Source: Paenibacillus glycanilyticus
GTDB taxonomy: Bacteria > Bacillota > Bacilli > Paenibacillales > Paenibacillaceae
Direction: 5' to 3'
Length of the DNA stretch: 64,000 nt
NCBI RefSeq assembly: GCF_023715145.1
Contig: NZ_JAMBNP010000001.1
Span: 930,001-994,000, forward strand
The position numbers were made by a program, and so were the translations under genes. Every line of letters starts with the position of its first letter. Within the stretch, counting starts at the first letter, position 1. Positions 60,094-64,000 of this stretch are shown piece after piece. Below the pieces are notes generated by a model, which saw only the letters and a list, made by a program, of their open reading frames with translations, did not search any database and had not been told where the DNA came from.

Positions 60094-62853
60094 TTATAGA
60101 ATAGGAATCCAGCGTTTGGCGGACTGCTGATCATACAGCAGGCGTACCTTGGACGGGCTTGCTCCGTTCTCGTCAAACAAGACAAGCTCATTGCGGTCCT
60201 TCAGCCACGCCATCGGAATCTTGTAATCCTCTTGAGGACCAACCTGCCAATAACGGCCCAAGTTAATGCCGTTCAGCCACAGGGTTCCTTTGCTCATGCC
60301 GGTCAAACGCAGCTTAAGCTTGGCATTCACTTCCTCGGGAAGCGCCGGCTTATCGAACTGCGCCGTATGCCACACCGGCACTCCCGTGCCGCCGGAATAT
60401 GCCTGACGGTTAAGCTTGCCGACATCGGCAATACGCCAACCGTTCAGCTCCTTCGCCGATGAAGAGACTAGCAGCTCCAGCCTTTGCAGCGGCGACTTCA
60501 CATAAGCCATCTCGATTACGTTCTGGCCAGCCTGCAGGTAATCCGAAATATCCAGCGTATGATGCAGGAACCAATCCTGATAGCCCTCGATCTTGATTTC
60601 CTTGCCATTGACGCTGAGCTTCCCGCTAATGGCACCAACCAGTACCGCGCGGTCATAGCCGCTTTCCATAACAAAGGTTTTGCGAATTGTGCTGCCGCCT
60701 GCAAGTCGATTTACCTCATTAAGTTGAAGCGTTGCTTCTTCGTGCTTCCAATCTACGAGCAGATCAATGGATTGTCCGGCCGCATAGACCGCCCCGGAAA
60801 TCCCTTTGACTTCACCCAGGAATGGCGAGAAGTTCAGTCTGCCCATATTCTGTACCAGAATCTGCAGGCGGTTCTTGCTGTCAGGCGTTACCTGCACCTC
60901 TACGGCTGCTGCGCCCACCTTTTGCACAAGCGCCTGCTGCACGCCGTTAACGTACACTCTGGCCGTGTCTTCAAGTCTGGAGATTACGAGGTTCGTTACG
61001 CTCTCGTTCCCTGCTTCAAATTCGCACTCGTAGAGCAGGTGCCCATAGGGCTGACCAAGCTCGGAGAAGGCTTTAGGCTGAGCCGCTTCCTGGCCTTGTG
61101 CTGCCGATAGCTCGCAAGCCTCTGAGCTCCATTGCCCAATGGCCGGCGCTTGCAAATATACATATGGAGCAAGCTCTTGCTCCGGAACGCTACCCCAATT
61201 CCCCAGAAGAACCGGCTGCGCATCATTATCCTGCAGAGCTGCGCGGAATGTACCGTCAGCCAGCAGATCAAAGTCTGCATAACCAATCGCCCATTGCGCA
61301 CCGCTCTTGCCGGCAATCCGCCAAGCCCGGTCCGCGCTGTCTTTATTGATAGCTACGATCCGGTAAGGCTTGCCGCCAATAGTCAGCTGAACGAATTGAG
61401 CCTCCTGGAAATGACAGAGGTCAAGAATGACCTTGCTGCCGTTATGAAGAAGCTGCTGTCTTCTAACCCCGTCATCCTGGACCTGAATCGGCTGCTCGGA
61501 ATCCAGTTCTATATACGAGCGCTGGCCATTCTCTGCATAAACGATAAGCGTGTGCTGGCCGTCGATCAGCTCGTTAGCGATCAGATAAGTATTGCAGGTC
61601 AAATGTACGCCCGGTTCAAGCTGCAGTCTGTCGATGACCGGCACGATGGCATTGGGGCCAACCGTAACCGGAATAGTCCTGCCGCCCGGCAAGGTGATAC
61701 TTGTTGTTTCCCGCTCGTCCTTCGAGCTCTCGACGAACCAGATCCGTTCATTCCCTCGTTCGCGGACGCGTGCGGAGAAGCCTTGAGGAAGCGCAGCGGA
61801 AGCAGCATCTCCTTCGACGGCATTCAGCAGGGCGCTGCCTATTGCCGTGACAAAGTACGAGAGGCGTTTGGCCGTGTGATATTTATCCGTAACGCGACCG
61901 TATTCACTAAGCGGTGCATCATAGTCGTACGAAGTCACCATAAAGATATCGCTGGCGCCTACCGTACGTCCGCCGTAACCGCCAAAGTTCGTCCCGCCGA
62001 AGAACATATAGTGGCTGATGCCGGTAAAACCGGCGCGCAGCGATTCCAGCATTCTTTTCTCATACAAGGACGCTGTCTTCTGCGTTGCGGAAGAGGCCCC
62101 CCAATGCTCAAACCAGCCGGTCCAAAATTCGGTGACGATCTTTGGCGTATCCGGCTGCTTCTCAACCAGGTTCTTATAATGATGATCCGCGCCTGACCAG
62201 AAGTTCGCCCCTTCAACCGTGCCTTCGGCACCGCCTACACAGGTGATCAGCGGCACCGTTACGCCCCGTTCCAGCATCGCGTCTCTTAAATGAAGCATAT
62301 AATCGCGCGCGATTTCATCATTGGCCAAATAACCGTATTCATTCTCCACTTGAACGAGAATAACCGAGCCGCCTTCACCAATCTCGCGCTTGCGAATAAT
62401 GGGAATAATCCGGTCCATATAACGGTCAACGTAAGTCAGGTACAGCTCGTCATAGGTCCGGAATTTCATGTCCTTCTTCGTATTCAGCCAATAAGGGAAT
62501 CCTCCGAAATCCCATTCTGCGCATATAAACGGACCTGGACGGGCAATAACCCATAGTCCCAATTCATGGCAAAGGTCCAGGAATGCGCCGCAATCATTGT
62601 TGCCTTCAAAGCTCCACATGCCTTCTTCCGGTTCATGAACATTCCAGGCAAAGTAAGTATCTACGCAGTTCATGCCCGCAAGCTTGGCCTTCACAAGCAC
62701 TTCGCGCCATTCTTCCTTAGGCATCCGGAAATAATGAATAGCCGCGCTGTTAAGGAACACCTGCTCACCGTTAATGTTGTAGCTGAATGAGTTATATTGC
62801 ACGGCCGTATTCTTATGTGGTAATCCATTCGTTTGCGGGATCGTTTCCTGCAT
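60094..62853 (-). CDS. GH35 beta-galactosidase
   Basis: Retaining beta-galactosidase of 919 residues without a signal peptide, so cytoplasmic. The TIM barrel covers residues 20-340: LNSAAIHYFRMPKEEW, ARPGPFICAEWDFGGFPYWL, the acid/base Glu in LVQVENEYGYL (about 171) and the nucleophile Glu in IVTEFWTGWFEHWG (about 244), then GGTNFGGYGG. The C-terminal half holds the beta-rich domains, ending with GTLWLNGINLGRYWQVGPQ, typical of the family. Start ATG 62853 has GGAGG ten bases upstream. It is 30 bases downstream of the GH30 gene, so both are in one operon. It should hydrolyse imported galacto-oligosaccharides. Confidence 0.93.
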   Translation of the reverse strand: MQETIPQTNGLPHKNTAVQYNSFSYNINGEQVFLNSAAIHYFRMPKEEWREVLVKAKLAGMNCVDTYFAWNVHEPEEGMWSFEGNNDCGAFLDLCHELGLWVIARPGPFICAEWDFGGFPYWLNTKKDMKFRTYDELYLTYVDRYMDRIIPIIRKREIGEGGSVILVQVENEYGYLANDEIARDYMLHLRDAMLERGVTVPLITCVGGAEGTVEGANFWSGADHHYKNLVEKQPDTPKIVTEFWTGWFEHWGASSATQKTASLYEKRMLESLRAGFTGISHYMFFGGTNFGGYGGRTVGASDIFMVTSYDYDAPLSEYGRVTDKYHTAKRLSYFVTAIGSALLNAVEGDAASAALPQGFSARVRERGNERIWFVESSKDERETTSITLPGGRTIPVTVGPNAIVPVIDRLQLEPGVHLTCNTYLIANELIDGQHTLIVYAENGQRSYIELDSEQPIQVQDDGVRRQQLLHNGSKVILDLCHFQEAQFVQLTIGGKPYRIVAINKDSADRAWRIAGKSGAQWAIGYADFDLLADGTFRAALQDNDAQPVLLGNWGSVPEQELAPYVYLQAPAIGQWSSEACELSAAQGQEAAQPKAFSELGQPYGHLLYECEFEAGNESVTNLVISRLEDTARVYVNGVQQALVQKVGAAAVEVQVTPDSKNRLQILVQNMGRLNFSPFLGEVKGISGAVYAAGQSIDLLVDWKHEEATLQLNEVNRLAGGSTIRKTFVMESGYDRAVLVGAISGKLSVNGKEIKIEGYQDWFLHHTLDISDYLQAGQNVIEMAYVKSPLQRLELLVSSSAKELNGWRIADVGKLNRQAYSGGTGVPVWHTAQFDKPALPEEVNAKLKLRLTGMSKGTLWLNGINLGRYWQVGPQEDYKIPMAWLKDRNELVLFDENGASPSKVRLLYDQQSAKRWIPIL

Positions 62854-62883
62854 CTGAAGTGTTCCTCCCTTTGTTCGAATCGT

Positions 62884-64000
62884 TCATATGGCTATATTCG
62901 ATATGACCACAGTCGTTATCGACTGCGCCTCTAGATTTAACGTAAACTTGTTACTGTGCAAAGACAGCTCGGATTCGAACAGATTGTCGCGCTCCGTTGT
63001 CCGGTAGACTTTGGCTGTTGTACCTTCCGTCTTGAAGGTGCTTAGGTCATAAGCCGCCTGTCGCTGATTGCCAGGGTTATGTGCCACAACCGTAAGTAAT
63101 CTGCTGGCCGAATCATAAGCCGCAACGGAATTCGGGTCATCGGTAAACAAAATACGGCTGCCCGGGCGGATAAACTTGCTGAATTGAGCCATCGCGTAAT
63201 ATTGCTTTGTCATTTCGTATTGGCTGTCGCCATGACTGAAATCGGAGTGGATAAATCCCCAGTTATTCTGGGCGCTTTCGTCCTCAACGGCCTGCCAATA
63301 CACCCAAGCAGCGGGCTGCAGCAGACGAAGATCGTTGACGATCCTTTCGGCAAGCTCCATCACGCAGCTCATATCCTCATGATTATGAGGCTCGGTGCCC
63401 CCGGTCCCGTACTCCGACATCCATAGCTTTTTCCCCTTCGCTTGCGCGAGCTCACGAAGCTCATCAAGTCCGATGCCGGTATAGGTGTGCGTGTTAATTT
63501 GAGAGATGCTGTTAAAGGTCTCCTCATCATAGCCATGCAGCATTTCGAGCGTTTCATCCACGCTGTTCTCGTCGGGAGCGCTGACTGCCGTTCCGCTCAA
63601 GCCCTTTAATAGAAGAGATTGAGCCGTTGCCTTCATGATTTCCATCTGTTTATCGAGTGAAAAATGAGCACCTTCTTGAATATTGCCCTTCTTCCACCAG
63701 TTTGAGGCAGGCTCATTTAACGGATTAAGCGTCCGGAAGGTAATGCCGTGCGCTTCCTTGTAGTGCTTGACTACTTCCGTCAAATAATCCGCGAATAGTT
63801 CGTAACAATCTTCCCTTAGATTATTGCCGCCATCAACGGCCCCCGTTACAGATCCGCTTATAGTCATCCAGTATGGAGGCGAATTCGAGAATGCTTCCGC
63901 AATATCAGCCCCGCGCTGCATGGCCGCAAGCATCACCTTCCGCTGTCCTTCGTCAGCCTGCCAGTTCCAAATGCCCTTCTCCGGTTGAAATCCCGGAACA
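62884..64000 (-). CDS. GH30 endo-beta-1,6-galactanase-like glycosidase, 5' end outside the window
   Basis: Partial GH30 enzyme with about 370 residues visible, open to the right edge. The in-frame sequence continues upstream of the inner ATG (63936) with PGFQPEKGIWNWQADEGQRK, so the real start is outside. Recognised features: FSNSPPYWMTISGS, the acid/base Glu in TLNPLNEPASNWWKKGNIQEG, and the nucleophile Glu in LWMSEYGTGG, followed by the C-terminal beta-sandwich. The block NEPASNWW followed by QEG is typical of GH30_5 galactanases. Whether it has a signal peptide cannot be seen. It is first in the operon with GH35. Confidence 0.9.
   Translation of the reverse strand, partial: VPGFQPEKGIWNWQADEGQRKVMLAAMQRGADIAEAFSNSPPYWMTISGSVTGAVDGGNNLREDCYELFADYLTEVVKHYKEAHGITFRTLNPLNEPASNWWKKGNIQEGAHFSLDKQMEIMKATAQSLLLKGLSGTAVSAPDENSVDETLEMLHGYDEETFNSISQINTHTYTGIGLDELRELAQAKGKKLWMSEYGTGGTEPHNHEDMSCVMELAERIVNDLRLLQPAAWVYWQAVEDESAQNNWGFIHSDFSHGDSQYEMTKQYYAMAQFSKFIRPGSRILFTDDPNSVAAYDSASRLLTVVAHNPGNQRQAAYDLSTFKTEGTTAKVYRTTERDNLFESELSLHSNKFTLNLEAQSITTVVISNIAI

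Overview
The window looks like a chromosomal segment from a Paenibacillus-type Gram-positive soil bacterium (inferred, no 16S gene present). Supporting signs are lipoprotein solute-binding proteins paired with LplB/YtcP-type permeases, YesM/YesN-type two-component systems, membrane-bound AraC regulators, very large secreted glycosidases ending in three S-layer homology (SLH) repeats, strong GGAGG ribosome sites, TTG/GTG starts, an IDEAL-domain protein and T-box leaders. I found no rRNA, tRNA, CRISPR array, transposase or phage gene.

Layout. 1-2.7 kb: a drug-efflux MFS gene cut by the left edge, its divergent XRE/MmyB-type regulator, and a small anchored protein of unknown function. 2.8-12.8 kb: one minus-strand carbohydrate operon, read as solute-binding protein, two MalF/MalG permeases, a GH43 glycosidase, a second solute-binding protein, a YesM-type kinase and a YesN-type regulator. 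13-15.8 kb: a GH2 glycosidase and a divergent ArsR-like regulator with a well-resolved shared operator region. 15.9-22.5 kb: housekeeping and miscellaneous genes: a HAD phosphatase, the remnant of a DUF1680 (GH127-like) glycosidase, a Lys/Ala-rich small protein, an IDEAL protein, ilvB under two tandem T-box riboswitches, a DUF2238 membrane protein and a xylose-isomerase-like TIM barrel protein. 22.6-40.7 kb: a rhamnogalacturonan/galactan locus with a 1,690-residue SLH-anchored GH43 enzyme, an intracellular set (PL26/YetA-like lyase, DUF1961/YesU, polysaccharide deacetylase, FG-GAP propeller, GDSL acetylesterase), an AraC regulator and an LplB-YtcP-binding protein transporter. 40.9-56.3 kb: a broken GH42 gene, an SLH-anchored GH27 protein, and an operon of binding protein, LplB, YtcP and a secreted GH43 arabinanase, with an AraC regulator upstream. 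56.4-64 kb: an MFS efflux pump with a TetR regulator, a LacI regulator, a GH35 beta-galactosidase and a GH30 galactanase-like gene cut by the right edge.

Together the carbohydrate genes fit breakdown of pectin side chains and arabinogalactan. Surface-anchored GH43 and GH27 enzymes and secreted arabinanase would release oligosaccharides, ABC transporters would import them (their ATPase is not in the window, as is usual for this class, which shares an MsmX-type ATPase), and cytoplasmic PL26, GH35, GH2 and esterase would finish the job. Three transporter operons carry a similar upstream motif (GCTTTC-AAAAATGTCC type). Two have an RNA hairpin between the binding-protein gene and the permease genes. 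Several cre-like and LacI-like operators suggest catabolite control.

Most points of interest are regulatory: tandem T-boxes on a lone ilvB, three tandem 41-bp double-hairpin repeats just upstream of a GH43 ribosome site, AraC-type direct repeats abutting the PL26 promoter, and a LacI-type operator cluster at the SLH-GH43 promoter. Among proteins, the cytoplasmic FG-GAP propeller in the rhamnogalacturonan cluster and the mosaic module structure of the GH27 protein stand out. All functional calls are from reading the sequence, with no database search.
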